The notes: generated from the sequence alone by a model not told the origin. Shown: positions 34,515 through 44,084, counted from the first letter of the stretch. The stretch: DNA of 46,868 nt from Bradyrhizobium sp. (GCF_016213215.1 NZ_JACRAW010000132.1:1-46868); one strand, 5' to 3'. Translations and numbers: made by a program.

Positions 34515-37199
34515 ATGGCTGACAAGAACTGGCAGGCGGGCGGCACGAGTTTAATTGCTGCGCAGGCCGTACTGTGCCTGGCTCTCAGCATTTCGCCCCG
34601 ACGTGCCTTCGCGCTGACGGAGGAGCTGGCCCCGCCGAGCTACGGCAACCTTGATCCTGCCATGGTCTGGCAAGCCCTGATCGGCGGCGTTGTAATCTGC
34701 GCCTTCGTAATGGCGGTCGCGATGTGGATCCAATCGGCCCTGCGGCGGGCGAGGCGTGCCGAGTTGCGGCGCAACGCCTTCATCAGTTCCGCGCTGAACA
34801 ACCTGAACCAGGGTGTTGTGATAACGGATACGCGCAAGCGCGTCATTTTCTGCAACGACCGCTACCTGGAAATCTACGGTCTGTCCCGTTCGGATATCCC
34901 GCTCAACATGGACGGGGTGGAGCTTCTCAAGCTGCGGCGCCAGCGCGGGGTCCTTGGAGTCCGCGTCGAGGACTTCTTTGACAAGGCTGCGAGTCCGACC
35001 GGGTTCATCTGCGAACTGCCGAACGGGCGATCCATCCTGGTCAGGCATTTCGTGCTCCCCAAGGGCGGTTCGATCACCACGCATCAGGATTGCAGCGAAC
35101 TGCGCAATCTTTCGCAGCAACTGGCCTCGACCAAGCAGTTCCTGGAATCCGTGCTCGACAACGTGCCGGTCTGCGTTGCGGCCAAGAGCATTGAGGATGG
35201 CCGCTACATCTTCGCCAACCGCGCCTTCGAACGTTTCTCGCACCTCTCGCGCGATCGCATCGTCGGCAGGCGCGCAGACGAGATCTTCCGCCCCGCCACG
35301 GCTGCCGCCATAGAGGCGGCCGACCGCGCCGCGCTTAAGTCGGCAAAGGGCATATTCCGCAGCGAGATGACAGTCGAGCGTGGAACAGAACAACGCGTCC
35401 TGTCGTCGACCCGCGTCATCGCGCGCGGCGAAAGCGATGAGCCGCAGTTTCTGATCGCGCTGTTCGAGGATGTCACCGATCGGCGATCGCTCTCGGAGGA
35501 GCTCGAGAGCACCAAGAAATTCCTCGAACTGGTCGTCGACAACATCCCGGTGTCGGTGATCGTCGAGCGGGCCAGCGACGGGCGTTATCTTCTGGCCAAC
35601 CGGAGCGCCGAAACCATCCTCAATCGTAAGCGCGAGGACGTCACGGGCCTGACGGCAGCGGATATCTTCAATCCGAAGGAGGCCAAGCTCATCATTGCGC
35701 GCGACGAAGCGGCGATCAAGGCGCGCAGCCTGCTGACCGAGGAGCATCCAATCAGCACCAAGGACGGTCTGCGCCTGTTCCTGACGCGCCGGATGACGGT
35801 GCTCGATGAAAGCGGCCAGCCGCAATATCTGATCAAGACTCACGAAGACGTCACCGATCGCCGGCAGACCGAGTCGCGAATGGCCCACATGGCTTATCAT
35901 GACGGCCTCACCGACCTGCCGAACCGCGCCGCGTTCCTGCAGGCGCTGACCCAGATGATCGAGGCCTGTGCGGGATCCGAGGAGGAATTCGCCGTTCTGT
36001 CGATGGACCTCGATGGTCTGAAGGAAGTCAACGATGTGTTCGGCCACGCGATCGGCGACAAGCTCTTGATCGAAGTGGCGCACCGGATCCAGAACGCCGC
36101 ACGCGGCGGTGTCGTGGCTCGGCTGTCCGGCGACGAGTTCGGCATGATCATCGACGGCAAGCAGCCGACAGCCGCAATCGCCCTGGCTGAGCAGCTTTGT
36201 GAAGCTCTGACTCGGGAGTTCCAGATCGATGGCAGGTCGGTTCGCGCCGGCGTGACCATCGGCATCTCTGTGTTCCCGCACAACGGCACCAACGCGGCGT
36301 CGCTCCTTGCCAATGCCGGCGCGGCGCTGTTTCGGGCCAAGAAGAAGTCCCGCGGCACGATCAGCCTTTACCAGCCGGAGATGGACCAGCAGGTCCGCGA
36401 CCGGCGCGTGCTGCACCAGGACCTGTCCCGTGCGGTCGCAAACGGCGAGCTCTCGTTGCATTTCCAGCCGCAGGCAAACTCCGGCCGTTCCGTCGACGAC
36501 AGCGAGATCATCGGCTTCGAGGCATTGGCACGCTGGCGCCATCCGCAGCGCGGCATGGTATCGCCGGCCGAGTTCATTCCTTTGGCCGAGGAAAGCGGCC
36601 TAATCGTGCAGATGGGAGAGTGGATCCTGCGCGAGGCCTGCCGCGAAGCGGCGTCATGGCCGAAGCCGCTGCAGGTGGCGGTCAACCTTTCGCCGGCGCA
36701 ATTCATGCACGGCGACGTGGTCGGGCTGGTGCATTCGATCCTGCTCGAGAGCGGCCTCTCGCCCGGCCGCCTGGAACTTGAAATTACCGAAGGCGTGCTG
36801 ATCGAGGATTTCGACCGAGGTCTTGCACTGCTGCGGCGGCTGAAGGCACTCGGGGTCCGGATCTCGATGGACGATTTCGGCAGCGGCTACTCCTCGCTCA
36901 GCTATCTGCAGGCTTTCCCGTTCGACAAGATCAAAATCGACCGCGGCTTCGTCATGAATCTCGGACGCAACCCGCAGTCTGCCGCGATCATTCGCGCCGT
37001 CATCGATCTCGGCCATGGCCTCGACATGTCGATCATCGCCGAAGGCGTCGAGACCGCCGAGCAGCTCGGCTTCCTCGCCGATGAAGGCTGCGACGGCGTG
37101 CAGGGCTATCTGATCGGTAGACCGCAGCCGATCGTGGAGTACTGCGAACTGGTCGGCCGTGACGCCGAGAACATGGAGCTCGTCCGCAAGACGGGCTAA
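34515..37199 (+). CDS. Membrane-bound PAS-PAS-PAS-GGDEF-EAL protein
   Basis: An 894-residue c-di-GMP enzyme. It has a possible signal or first helix (about 11-34), a membrane helix (about 52-73), three PAS-like sensor domains (about 85-195, 205-325, 330-450), a GGDEF domain (about 455-620) and an EAL domain (about 630-885). The cyclase motif is SGDEF (538-542) rather than GGDEF and lacks an RxxD inhibitory site, so synthesis may be weak or absent. The EAL domain has EAL in GFEALARWRHP (668-678), VNLSP, LEITEGVLIED and MDDFGSGYSSLSYL, all expected for phosphodiesterase activity. Its net role is more likely c-di-GMP breakdown. Sensed signals are unknown. Confidence 0.93.
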   Translation: MADKNWQAGGTSLIAAQAVLCLALSISPRRAFALTEELAPPSYGNLDPAMVWQALIGGVVICAFVMAVAMWIQSALRRARRAELRRNAFISSALNNLNQGVVITDTRKRVIFCNDRYLEIYGLSRSDIPLNMDGVELLKLRRQRGVLGVRVEDFFDKAASPTGFICELPNGRSILVRHFVLPKGGSITTHQDCSELRNLSQQLASTKQFLESVLDNVPVCVAAKSIEDGRYIFANRAFERFSHLSRDRIVGRRADEIFRPATAAAIEAADRAALKSAKGIFRSEMTVERGTEQRVLSSTRVIARGESDEPQFLIALFEDVTDRRSLSEELESTKKFLELVVDNIPVSVIVERASDGRYLLANRSAETILNRKREDVTGLTAADIFNPKEAKLIIARDEAAIKARSLLTEEHPISTKDGLRLFLTRRMTVLDESGQPQYLIKTHEDVTDRRQTESRMAHMAYHDGLTDLPNRAAFLQALTQMIEACAGSEEEFAVLSMDLDGLKEVNDVFGHAIGDKLLIEVAHRIQNAARGGVVARLSGDEFGMIIDGKQPTAAIALAEQLCEALTREFQIDGRSVRAGVTIGISVFPHNGTNAASLLANAGAALFRAKKKSRGTISLYQPEMDQQVRDRRVLHQDLSRAVANGELSLHFQPQANSGRSVDDSEIIGFEALARWRHPQRGMVSPAEFIPLAEESGLIVQMGEWILREACREAASWPKPLQVAVNLSPAQFMHGDVVGLVHSILLESGLSPGRLELEITEGVLIEDFDRGLALLRRLKALGVRISMDDFGSGYSSLSYLQAFPFDKIKIDRGFVMNLGRNPQSAAIIRAVIDLGHGLDMSIIAEGVETAEQLGFLADEGCDGVQGYLIGRPQPIVEYCELVGRDAENMELVRKTG

Positions 37200-37370
37200 A
37201 GCATCCGCCCCGAAGGACCGCGTTTTTGCAGACTGGGCGCCGGTCTTCCGCGCAAAGTGCAGGCTGGCAGATCAAACTCCATCAGGAATCTGAAGCGCGA
37301 TCGCGATTCGATCTGATCTCGTTGCGCTTAGAGGTGGCGCAGTCGCCACGCTCTCCGCTACAAGCACGGC

Positions 37371-38837
37371 ATGGCGGATTACGATTTGGCGGTCATCGGC
37401 GGGGGGCTGAACGGGGTCAGCATCGCGCGCGACGCCGCCGGCCGCGGTTTGCGGGTCATCCTCTTCGAGCAGGGCGATCTCGGCGGCGGCGCGTCTTCGG
37501 CAAGCTCTCGGCTGATCCACGGCGATCTTGCCATGCTCGAACGTCGAGGCTTCCTTCGTGTGCGCCGGGCGCTGGCCGAGCGCCGCAGCTGGCTCAGGAT
37601 TGCGCCGCACCTCGTCCGCCCCATGCGCTTTGTGATCCCTGCGCATGCCGATGAGCGCGCGCCATGGCTGGTTCGCGCCGGGCTCCTGCTCTACGACCGC
37701 CTTGGTCAGGACGATGGCCTGCCGCAATCAGAGACCATCGATATCACCCACCATCCGGTTGGCTTCGCGCTGAAGCGCCCGTTTGGGACCGCGTTCGAGT
37801 ATTCGGATTGTCTGGTCGATGATTCGAGGCTGGTCGCGCTGACGGCGATGGATGCGGCCGAACGCGGCGCCGTGATCCGCACGGGCGCCCGGTGCGTCCG
37901 CGCCGACCGGGACGACAGCTGGCGCCTTGCGATCATCGATCGCGGTCATCGGAAGGTCATTACCGCGCGGGCACTGGCGAATGCCTGCGGTGCCTGGGTC
38001 CCGATCGTGGCCGAGACCGTGTTGCGGATGCCGCCGCCGGCTACCGGCGTGATGCAGATGAGCCAGATCATCGTCCGGCGGCTGTTCGATACGGACACTG
38101 TCTATGTCTTCCAGAACAACGACGGCCGGCTGATTTTCGCAAGTCCGTACGAGCGGGATTTCACGCTGATCGGCACAGCGGTCCACCCGTTCAAGGGCGA
38201 TCCCGCGATCGTGGCGACGTCGGCAGGGGACGTCGCCTATCTCTGCGAAGCCGCAAACCGGTATTTCCGCGAACGTGTCGAGCCCAGCGACGTAGTCAGG
38301 ACGCTTTCCGGCGCCAACCTGGCCCTGGATCCCAACAGACGCGTTGGGCGGGACGGCGGCATAAGCTTCGATGCAAAGCGGCGCAGGGCGCCGCTGATCA
38401 CGATACATGGCGGCGATGTCACCACCTCGCGTCTGCGTGCGGAACGCGCGGTGTCGCGACTATTGCCATTCTATCCGATGTCGCGGCGCTGGACGGCGGG
38501 GGCGCCGATGCCGGGCGGCGATTTCGACTGGCACCGCTTCGACGCTGAGGTCGAGGCCGCACGGGACCGCTGGGACTTCCTTAGCGAAGCGCAGGCCCAG
38601 CGTCTGGTCGCCGCCTACGGTACGCGATTGACGGCAGTGCTTGGCGACGCCAGGAGCCGGGCTGATCTCGGTCCCGCATTCGGCCCCGAACTCACGGGTG
38701 CTGAGGTGCGCTACCTCATGCAGAGGGAGTGGGCGCGCTTTGCCGACGATGTCTTGTGGCGCCGTTCCAGGCTCGGCCTGACCATGCCGCCGGCCGATCG
38801 CGATGCACTGGTCGCGTTCATGGCAAGTGCCATGTGA
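37371..38837 (+). CDS. Divergent GlpD-like FAD-dependent oxidoreductase
   Basis: A 488-residue flavoprotein that aligns over its length with aerobic glycerol-3-phosphate dehydrogenase GlpD. The FAD site YDLAVIGGGLNGVSIARDAA is intact, as are FEYSDCLVDDSRL and the C-terminal EVRYLMQREWARFADDVLWRRSRLGL. The conserved substrate-side motifs of classical GlpD are changed: HGGLRYLE is HGDLAMLE (50-57), KGSH is QMSQ (229-232), SGVRPL is SGANLA (313-318) and GGKLTT is GGDVTT (347-352). Loss of the cationic residues that hold the phosphate suggests another substrate or loss of activity. It precedes the ABC transporter genes by 54 nt on the same strand. The comparison is from memory of the E. coli protein. 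Confidence 0.8.
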   Translation: MADYDLAVIGGGLNGVSIARDAAGRGLRVILFEQGDLGGGASSASSRLIHGDLAMLERRGFLRVRRALAERRSWLRIAPHLVRPMRFVIPAHADERAPWLVRAGLLLYDRLGQDDGLPQSETIDITHHPVGFALKRPFGTAFEYSDCLVDDSRLVALTAMDAAERGAVIRTGARCVRADRDDSWRLAIIDRGHRKVITARALANACGAWVPIVAETVLRMPPPATGVMQMSQIIVRRLFDTDTVYVFQNNDGRLIFASPYERDFTLIGTAVHPFKGDPAIVATSAGDVAYLCEAANRYFRERVEPSDVVRTLSGANLALDPNRRVGRDGGISFDAKRRRAPLITIHGGDVTTSRLRAERAVSRLLPFYPMSRRWTAGAPMPGGDFDWHRFDAEVEAARDRWDFLSEAQAQRLVAAYGTRLTAVLGDARSRADLGPAFGPELTGAEVRYLMQREWARFADDVLWRRSRLGLTMPPADRDALVAFMASAM

Positions 38838-38891
38838 ATGGCGCTTTCGAACGGTTGAGCGAAGCCTTATCCGCCGCTAGCGTGCACGGGT

Positions 38892-40085
38892 ATGGGGCTG
38901 GCAGGGAAAATGGCTGAAGAGTCGTCCAGGATCGATGCGGGGGCGGGACCCGGGCCGCGACAGGCGGCACCCGCCGACGGCGACGTGCCGTTGCTGCGCA
39001 TCGACAAGGTTGCCAAGAAGTTCGGTACCTTCCGCGCCGTGGACGGGGTCTCGCTCGACATCGCCGCCGGCGAGTTCTTTGCGCTGCTCGGCCCTAGCGG
39101 CTGCGGAAAGACCACGTTGCTGCGCATGCTGGCCGGTTTCGAGACGCCGGACGAAGGCCGCATCCTGCTGGGAGGCAGGGACATTGCGCAGGTCCTGCCG
39201 CACGAGCGCCCGATCAACATGATGTTCCAGAACTACGCGCTGTTTCCGCATCTGTCGGTGCGGGACAACATCGCCTTCGGTTTGAAGCGGGCCGGAATGG
39301 CGCGGGGCGAGATCGCGGCGCGGGTTGCCGAAATGGTTGCGCTGGTGAAGCTCGATGGGCTGGAGAAGCGCAAGCCCGATCAGCTGTCCGGCGGCCAGAA
39401 GCAGCGCGTGGCGCTGGCACGTTCCCTGGCCCGCCGTCCGCAAGTGCTGCTGCTCGACGAGCCGCTGGCCGCGCTTGACAAGAAGCTGCGCGAGAGCACG
39501 CAGGGAGAACTGATGGAGCTGCAGCGGCGGCTCGGCATGACCTTCATCGTGGTCACCCACGACCAGGAGGAGGCGATGACCATGGCAAGCCGAATCGGCG
39601 TGATGGATTCCGGCCGGCTCGAGCAGGTCGCGACCCCGCACGAGCTCTATGAGGCGCCGAATTCGCGCTGGATCGCGGGGTTCGTCGGTGACGTCAATCT
39701 GTTCGATGGCGAGATCACCTCGCGCGACAATCATCGCCTGACCATTGCGACCCGCGATGCCGGGACGCTCGTCGTGGCGGAGCCGCGCAATCCCGTGACG
39801 AAGCCCAATGTTTCGGTGGCGATCCGTCCGGAAAAGGTGAAGCTTTCCCTGCGCGGCCCGGCTACCGACGCCATCAACGGGTCTTCGATCAACCGGCTGG
39901 ATGGCGTCGTCGCGGAGGTCTGCTATCTCGGCGGCAGCACGAACTACAAGCTGAAGCTCGACTCCGGCTCGCATCTGCGCTCCTCGATCGCTAACACCGC
40001 GCGGATCGATATCGACGCCTATGGCGTCAACCAGCACGTGGTGGCCTGGTTCGCGCCCGACGACTGCCTGGTGCTCGAGCAATGA
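38892..40085 (+). CDS. Spermidine/putrescine-type ABC transporter ATPase (PotA/PotG-like)
   Basis: A 397-residue ATPase of the polyamine/iron-type ABC importers. It has Walker A GPSGCGKT (67-74), Q-loop QNYALFPHLSV, signature LSGGQKQRVALARSLA, Walker B LLLDEPLAALD and H-loop VVTHDQEEAM, followed by a TOBE-type regulatory domain (about 270-390). Start: ATG 38892 or ATG 38910 (MAEESS); the region before residue 30 is low in complexity, so either is possible. It overlaps the first permease gene by ATGA. It belongs to a three-gene set whose substrate-binding protein is not in the window. Confidence 0.93.
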   Translation: MGLAGKMAEESSRIDAGAGPGPRQAAPADGDVPLLRIDKVAKKFGTFRAVDGVSLDIAAGEFFALLGPSGCGKTTLLRMLAGFETPDEGRILLGGRDIAQVLPHERPINMMFQNYALFPHLSVRDNIAFGLKRAGMARGEIAARVAEMVALVKLDGLEKRKPDQLSGGQKQRVALARSLARRPQVLLLDEPLAALDKKLRESTQGELMELQRRLGMTFIVVTHDQEEAMTMASRIGVMDSGRLEQVATPHELYEAPNSRWIAGFVGDVNLFDGEITSRDNHRLTIATRDAGTLVVAEPRNPVTKPNVSVAIRPEKVKLSLRGPATDAINGSSINRLDGVVAEVCYLGGSTNYKLKLDSGSHLRSSIANTARIDIDAYGVNQHVVAWFAPDDCLVLEQ

Positions 40086-40996
40086 GCGCCCGCCGCATCT
40101 TCGCCCGCCCGGCGCGCCTTGCCGCCATCGCGCCGTATCTCTGGCTGCTGCTGTTCTTCCTGGTGCCGTTCGGCTTCGTGCTGAAGATCAGTCTGTCGCA
40201 GACCGCCATTGCGCAGCCGCCCTATACGCCACTGTTCGACCTCGGCGGCGGCTGGACGGAGATCAGGTCGGCGTTCGCGGCGCTTTCGCTCGACAATTTC
40301 AAGCTGCTGGTCTCGGATGATCTCTACGTGCTGTCCTACGTCCGCAGCCTCTACGTTGCCGTTGCCTCGACCTTCATGCTGCTGCTGATCGGCTACCCCA
40401 TCGCCTACGGCATGGCGCGGTTGCCGAGGCGATGGCAGGCGGTGGCGATGGTGCTGGTGATCGTGCCGTTCTGGACCTCCTTCCTGATCCGCATCTACGC
40501 CTGGATCAACATCCTGCAGCATGACGGCCTGCTCAACCAGATCCTGCTTGCGCTGCGCCTGGTCCCTTCGCCCGTCGTGTGGCTTTCCACCGACAGCGCG
40601 ATGTATCTCGGCATCGTCTATTCCTACCTGCCGTTCATGATCCTGCCGCTCTATGCCACCCTCGCCAGGATGGAGCCGGCAATCGAGGAGGCCGCGGCCG
40701 ATCTCGGCGCGGCGCCGTGGCAGGTGTTCTGGCTCGTCACCTTCCCCTTGTCGCTGCCGGGCGTCGCCGCCGGTGCGCTGTTGTGCTTCATTCCGATCAT
40801 TGGCGAGTTCGTCATCCCCGACCTGCTCGCCGGCTCCAACGCGCTGATGATAGGCCAGACGCTGTGGCTGGAGTTCTTCACCAACAAGGACTGGCCGGTG
40901 GCATCGGCCACGGCGATCGTGTTGCTGATCGTTCTGCTCGTCCCGCTCCTGCTCTATGAGAGATTACAGCGGCGCCAGCTCGAGGAGGCGCGATAA
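40082..40996 (+). CDS. ABC transporter permease (PotB/PotH-like)
   Basis: A 304-residue inner-membrane permease with six helices in the polyamine transporter pattern. The first helix is IAPYLWLLLFFLVPFGFVLK, and the EAA-type loop that contacts the ATPase is MEPAIEEAAADLGAAPWQVFW in the second half. The segment FIPIIGEFVIPDLL is a family hallmark. It is translated from the ATGA overlap with the ATPase gene and ends in TAATG overlapping the second permease. The cargo could be polyamine or a related small cation. Confidence 0.94.
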   Translation: MSARRIFARPARLAAIAPYLWLLLFFLVPFGFVLKISLSQTAIAQPPYTPLFDLGGGWTEIRSAFAALSLDNFKLLVSDDLYVLSYVRSLYVAVASTFMLLLIGYPIAYGMARLPRRWQAVAMVLVIVPFWTSFLIRIYAWINILQHDGLLNQILLALRLVPSPVVWLSTDSAMYLGIVYSYLPFMILPLYATLARMEPAIEEAAADLGAAPWQVFWLVTFPLSLPGVAAGALLCFIPIIGEFVIPDLLAGSNALMIGQTLWLEFFTNKDWPVASATAIVLLIVLLVPLLLYERLQRRQLEEAR

Positions 40997-41805
40997 TGGC
41001 CCGCCGCCGGGTGTCCTCCTTCAACATCGCTTCGCTGGCGCTCGGGCTCGCGTTCCTGTACCTGCCGATCGTCATCCTGGTGATCTATTCCTTCAACGCC
41101 TCGCGTCTGGTGACGGTGTGGGGCGGCTGGTCGCTGCGCTGGTACGCCGAGCTGTTCAACGACGATGCCATGATCGAAGCCGCCTGGATGAGCCTGCGCG
41201 TTGCCGGGGCGTCGGCGACCATTGCGACCGTGCTCGGAACCTTGGCGGCGGTGGCGCTGTCCCGCGGCGAGCGCTTCAGGGGCCGTACGCTGTTTTCCGG
41301 CATGCTCTATGCGCCGCTGGTGATGCCGGAAGTTATCACGGGGCTGTCGCTTCTGCTGCTGTTCGTGGCTCTGAACGCCGAGCGCGGCTTCTGGACGGTA
41401 ACGATCGCGCACACCACGCTGACCATGTGCTTCGTCGCGGTCGTGGTGCAAAGCAGGCTTGCCTCGCTTGACCGCAGCCTGGAGGAAGCCGCGATGGATC
41501 TCGGCTGCGATCCGGCTCGCGCCTTTCTGGCCGTTACGTTGCCGCTGATCGCGCCGGCGATCGCCGCCGGCTGGATGCTGGCGTTCACGATTTCGCTCGA
41601 CGATCTCGTGATCGCAAGCTTCACGACCGGCCCGGGTTCAGCCACGCTTCCGATCCGGATCTATTCCGAGGTGCGGCTCGGGGTGAAGCCGGAGATCAAC
41701 GCCATTTCCACGCTGATCGTCGGTTTCATCGCAGTCATTATCGTCGTGGCCTCGCTCGCCTCAAAGCTGTCCAGCGCTCAAGGCGAGAACGCCGCGCCGC
41801 TGTAG
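40996..41805 (+). CDS. ABC transporter permease (PotC/PotI-like)
   Basis: A 269-residue permease, partner of the one at 40082. It has a first helix IASLALGLAFLYLPIVILVIYSF and the PotC hallmark FNASRLVTVWGGWSLRWYAELF just after it, then an EAA-type loop SLDRSLEEAAMDLGCDPARAFL and FTISLDDLVIASFTTGPGS near the end. The ATG at 40996 overlaps the stop of the first permease. It is the last gene of the transport set; the next gene is convergent. No SBP follows. Confidence 0.94.
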   Translation: MARRRVSSFNIASLALGLAFLYLPIVILVIYSFNASRLVTVWGGWSLRWYAELFNDDAMIEAAWMSLRVAGASATIATVLGTLAAVALSRGERFRGRTLFSGMLYAPLVMPEVITGLSLLLLFVALNAERGFWTVTIAHTTLTMCFVAVVVQSRLASLDRSLEEAAMDLGCDPARAFLAVTLPLIAPAIAAGWMLAFTISLDDLVIASFTTGPGSATLPIRIYSEVRLGVKPEINAISTLIVGFIAVIIVVASLASKLSSAQGENAAPL

Positions 41806-41893
41806 ACGCATCTCGCCGCCGAGGTTGGTCTGGATTTGCTTCGTCGCTTCGCGCCTCGCAACGAAGAGACTCCTGGAGCGGAACAGCAGCAGA

Positions 41894-43831
41894 TCAGTTC
41901 TGCTTGGCGCTGTCGGCCGAAGGCAAGGGCGTCGGCTCGGCGTCGGGCACTGCCTGTTTGGTGCCGGTAAACCGTTCCAGCACCGAACGCACCGCATCTC
42001 GGGTCTTGCGATCCTTGACCGCGTCAAGCAGCGGCGCGGAGGCAGGCGAGCGGCGGATCAGGCTTTCCGGATCGGGAAAGATCAGGGGATCATCCCACGG
42101 ACCCTGCACCACGAACGGCAGTTCGAAGCCGGAGGCGCCATTCAGGCTTGCCACGCCCTTCAGGTCGTATTCGCGCGAGGGCACGGAGGCGGTGCCGGTG
42201 AGCGTGATGCGCGCGGCCGGTCCCTCGACGCGGACGTTCTCGGCGGTCGCGATGCCGTCGGCAAACTTCACCGCGACGTTGAGGTTGTCGTAGGGCGTCG
42301 AGCCGTTGCGGAAATTGCCTCCGCCGGACAGCGGACGACGTTCCAGCCGCTTCAGGAGCTGCTCGACATTGAAGCCGGAGATCGCGCCGTCATGGCCGGT
42401 CAGCGTGGCGGTGCCGTCGAGCGACTGGGCGAGGCCGAATGGGCTCGAGCCCGAGGCCACCAGCGAGACGCTGAGGTTGCCGCGGCCCGACAACTTGCTG
42501 ACGCCGAACAGCTCGCTCGCACAGGACTGCAGGTCGACATCGGTGAACTGGAACTGGGCCTTGACATCGGCGACCGCATCGGAGCGCGCGACGCCGAACG
42601 AGCCCTTGGCGATGCCGCCATAGACCTGCGCCTCGGCGACGCTGAGCGCGAGCGCGCCGCCGCGCAGATTGGCGCCAATCGCGGTGCGGCCGAGCTTGGA
42701 TGCCCCGATCGTCACCTTGGCTGCCGACAGACGCATGTCGAGGTCGGTCGAGGACAGCGCGTTGAGGTCGAATAACTGCCGGTTCCAGTCGCGGGCGCCG
42801 CTGGCCAGGAGTCGGAACGTGGAAATATAGGGCGTGAAATCCAGCGCGTCGGCCGCAAGCGTCGCCTGAAGCGTCTGCCGGCCGTTGTTGGAATAGGTCA
42901 TCACGCCCTCGGCGACATTGCCGTCGAGTTCGACGTTCACATTGGTGAGCGCGAGCGAGCCGCCGACCACGTTGGCGCGCGCCTTGAGCGCGAAACGGCC
43001 GAAGCCGCCGCTGCCGGGTGTGGGCTGGCCGGTCCAGCGCAGCGCGTTGCGCAGCGACGGGCTGTCGATCGTGAGGGTGCCTTCCATCATCGCGCTGGTG
43101 CGGTTGGCCACGCTGCCGTCAAAGGCGAGCTTGAGGGGGGCGCTGGCGATCCGCGCCTTCAGTCCGGAACGATCGCCCGACAATGCGGCGAGGAAATCGC
43201 CGAAGCTGATCGAGCCGTCGACACGCTCGCCGCGCCAGTCAAATTGCCCCGTTGCGGCGAACGAGCGCGAGATCGAAGGCCAGGCCAGCGAAAGGTCGAT
43301 GTCATCGAGCTTTTCGGAAGCGTGGTTGGCAGCGTCCTCGTAGGTGAGCACGCCGTCCTGGACCCTGATCTCCGAGAACGAGACCTGGTTCTCCGCGCCC
43401 GGCTTCATGGTGCGCGCGATGGTCTGAATGAAGGGTGTCCAGTTGCTCTCGCCGTCGGCCTCGAGGATGACCCGGATCTGCGGCCGCAGCAGCATCAGGT
43501 CGGAGATCTCGAACCGCTGCAACAGGAGCGGCAGAAGCCGCAGATTGGCGGTGAGCACGTCGACATGCAGCGCGGGATCGGCGGTGCCGCCGCCCTTCAG
43601 TCGGACGTCGTGGAACGAGACGTAGCTGGCGGGCAACACCGATATGTCGATCGAGCCGCCCACAGAGAGCTCGAGACCGGTCACGGCGCGGATCTGGGCT
43701 TCGACCGCGGCGCGCAGCGCGTCGCGATTGATCAGCCAGGAGGTGGCGATCAGGCTGATGAGCGCCAAGCCGAGCAACGCCGCGAACGGCGTCCCGAGGC
43801 GCTTCATTCCTTGGGCCATCGTCAACGGCAT
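41894..43831 (-). CDS. AsmA-family protein
   Basis: A protein of about 645 residues with one N-terminal membrane helix (FAALLGLALISLIATSWLI), then the AsmA N-terminal segment with VTGLELSVGGSIDISVLPAS and a long beta-rich periplasmic domain, ending with the AsmA-like C-terminal region (DGTATLTGHDGAISGFNVEQLL). AsmA-type proteins sit in the periplasm and are thought to carry lipids between membranes. The start is uncertain: TTG 43864 is the longest, and ATG at 43831, 43819 or 43807 are possible; I chose 43831. The Pro-rich end is a normal disordered tail. Strong family resemblance; cargo unknown. Confidence 0.9.
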   Translation of the reverse strand: MPLTMAQGMKRLGTPFAALLGLALISLIATSWLINRDALRAAVEAQIRAVTGLELSVGGSIDISVLPASYVSFHDVRLKGGGTADPALHVDVLTANLRLLPLLLQRFEISDLMLLRPQIRVILEADGESNWTPFIQTIARTMKPGAENQVSFSEIRVQDGVLTYEDAANHASEKLDDIDLSLAWPSISRSFAATGQFDWRGERVDGSISFGDFLAALSGDRSGLKARIASAPLKLAFDGSVANRTSAMMEGTLTIDSPSLRNALRWTGQPTPGSGGFGRFALKARANVVGGSLALTNVNVELDGNVAEGVMTYSNNGRQTLQATLAADALDFTPYISTFRLLASGARDWNRQLFDLNALSSTDLDMRLSAAKVTIGASKLGRTAIGANLRGGALALSVAEAQVYGGIAKGSFGVARSDAVADVKAQFQFTDVDLQSCASELFGVSKLSGRGNLSVSLVASGSSPFGLAQSLDGTATLTGHDGAISGFNVEQLLKRLERRPLSGGGNFRNGSTPYDNLNVAVKFADGIATAENVRVEGPAARITLTGTASVPSREYDLKGVASLNGASGFELPFVVQGPWDDPLIFPDPESLIRRSPASAPLLDAVKDRKTRDAVRSVLERFTGTKQAVPDAEPTPLPSADSAKQN

Positions 43832-44084
43832 GTCCTGATCGGCTTGGTTGTTGGATCGCTGCAAAGGGGCGGGCCAGGAGACCTGCGCCCCACGCCCAAC
43901 CTACTCACCTTGATGGGTTTTCTTGTCGCTTTCAAGGCCACTGCCAAGTTCTGCCCTTGGGTCTCGCGAGGGCTTCTAGCACGGGGGAAGGTCGGGAAAA
44001 CCCCGTATCATTGACGCCTTCCGGCGATTTCGCCTAATAATCCCGCCGATCAAAGGCCAAAGGCCTCCCAGCAAGGTTTCCTGC

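Noticed and set aside
34551..36542. 663-codon minus-strand frame opposite the GGDEF-EAL gene
   Set aside because: Antisense to a protein with well-ordered domains. No ribosome-binding site or homology pattern; shadow frame.
38877..40082. 401-codon minus-strand frame opposite the ABC ATPase gene
   Set aside because: The ATPase on the plus strand has every ABC motif. The antisense product is His/Arg/Gln-rich with no motif.
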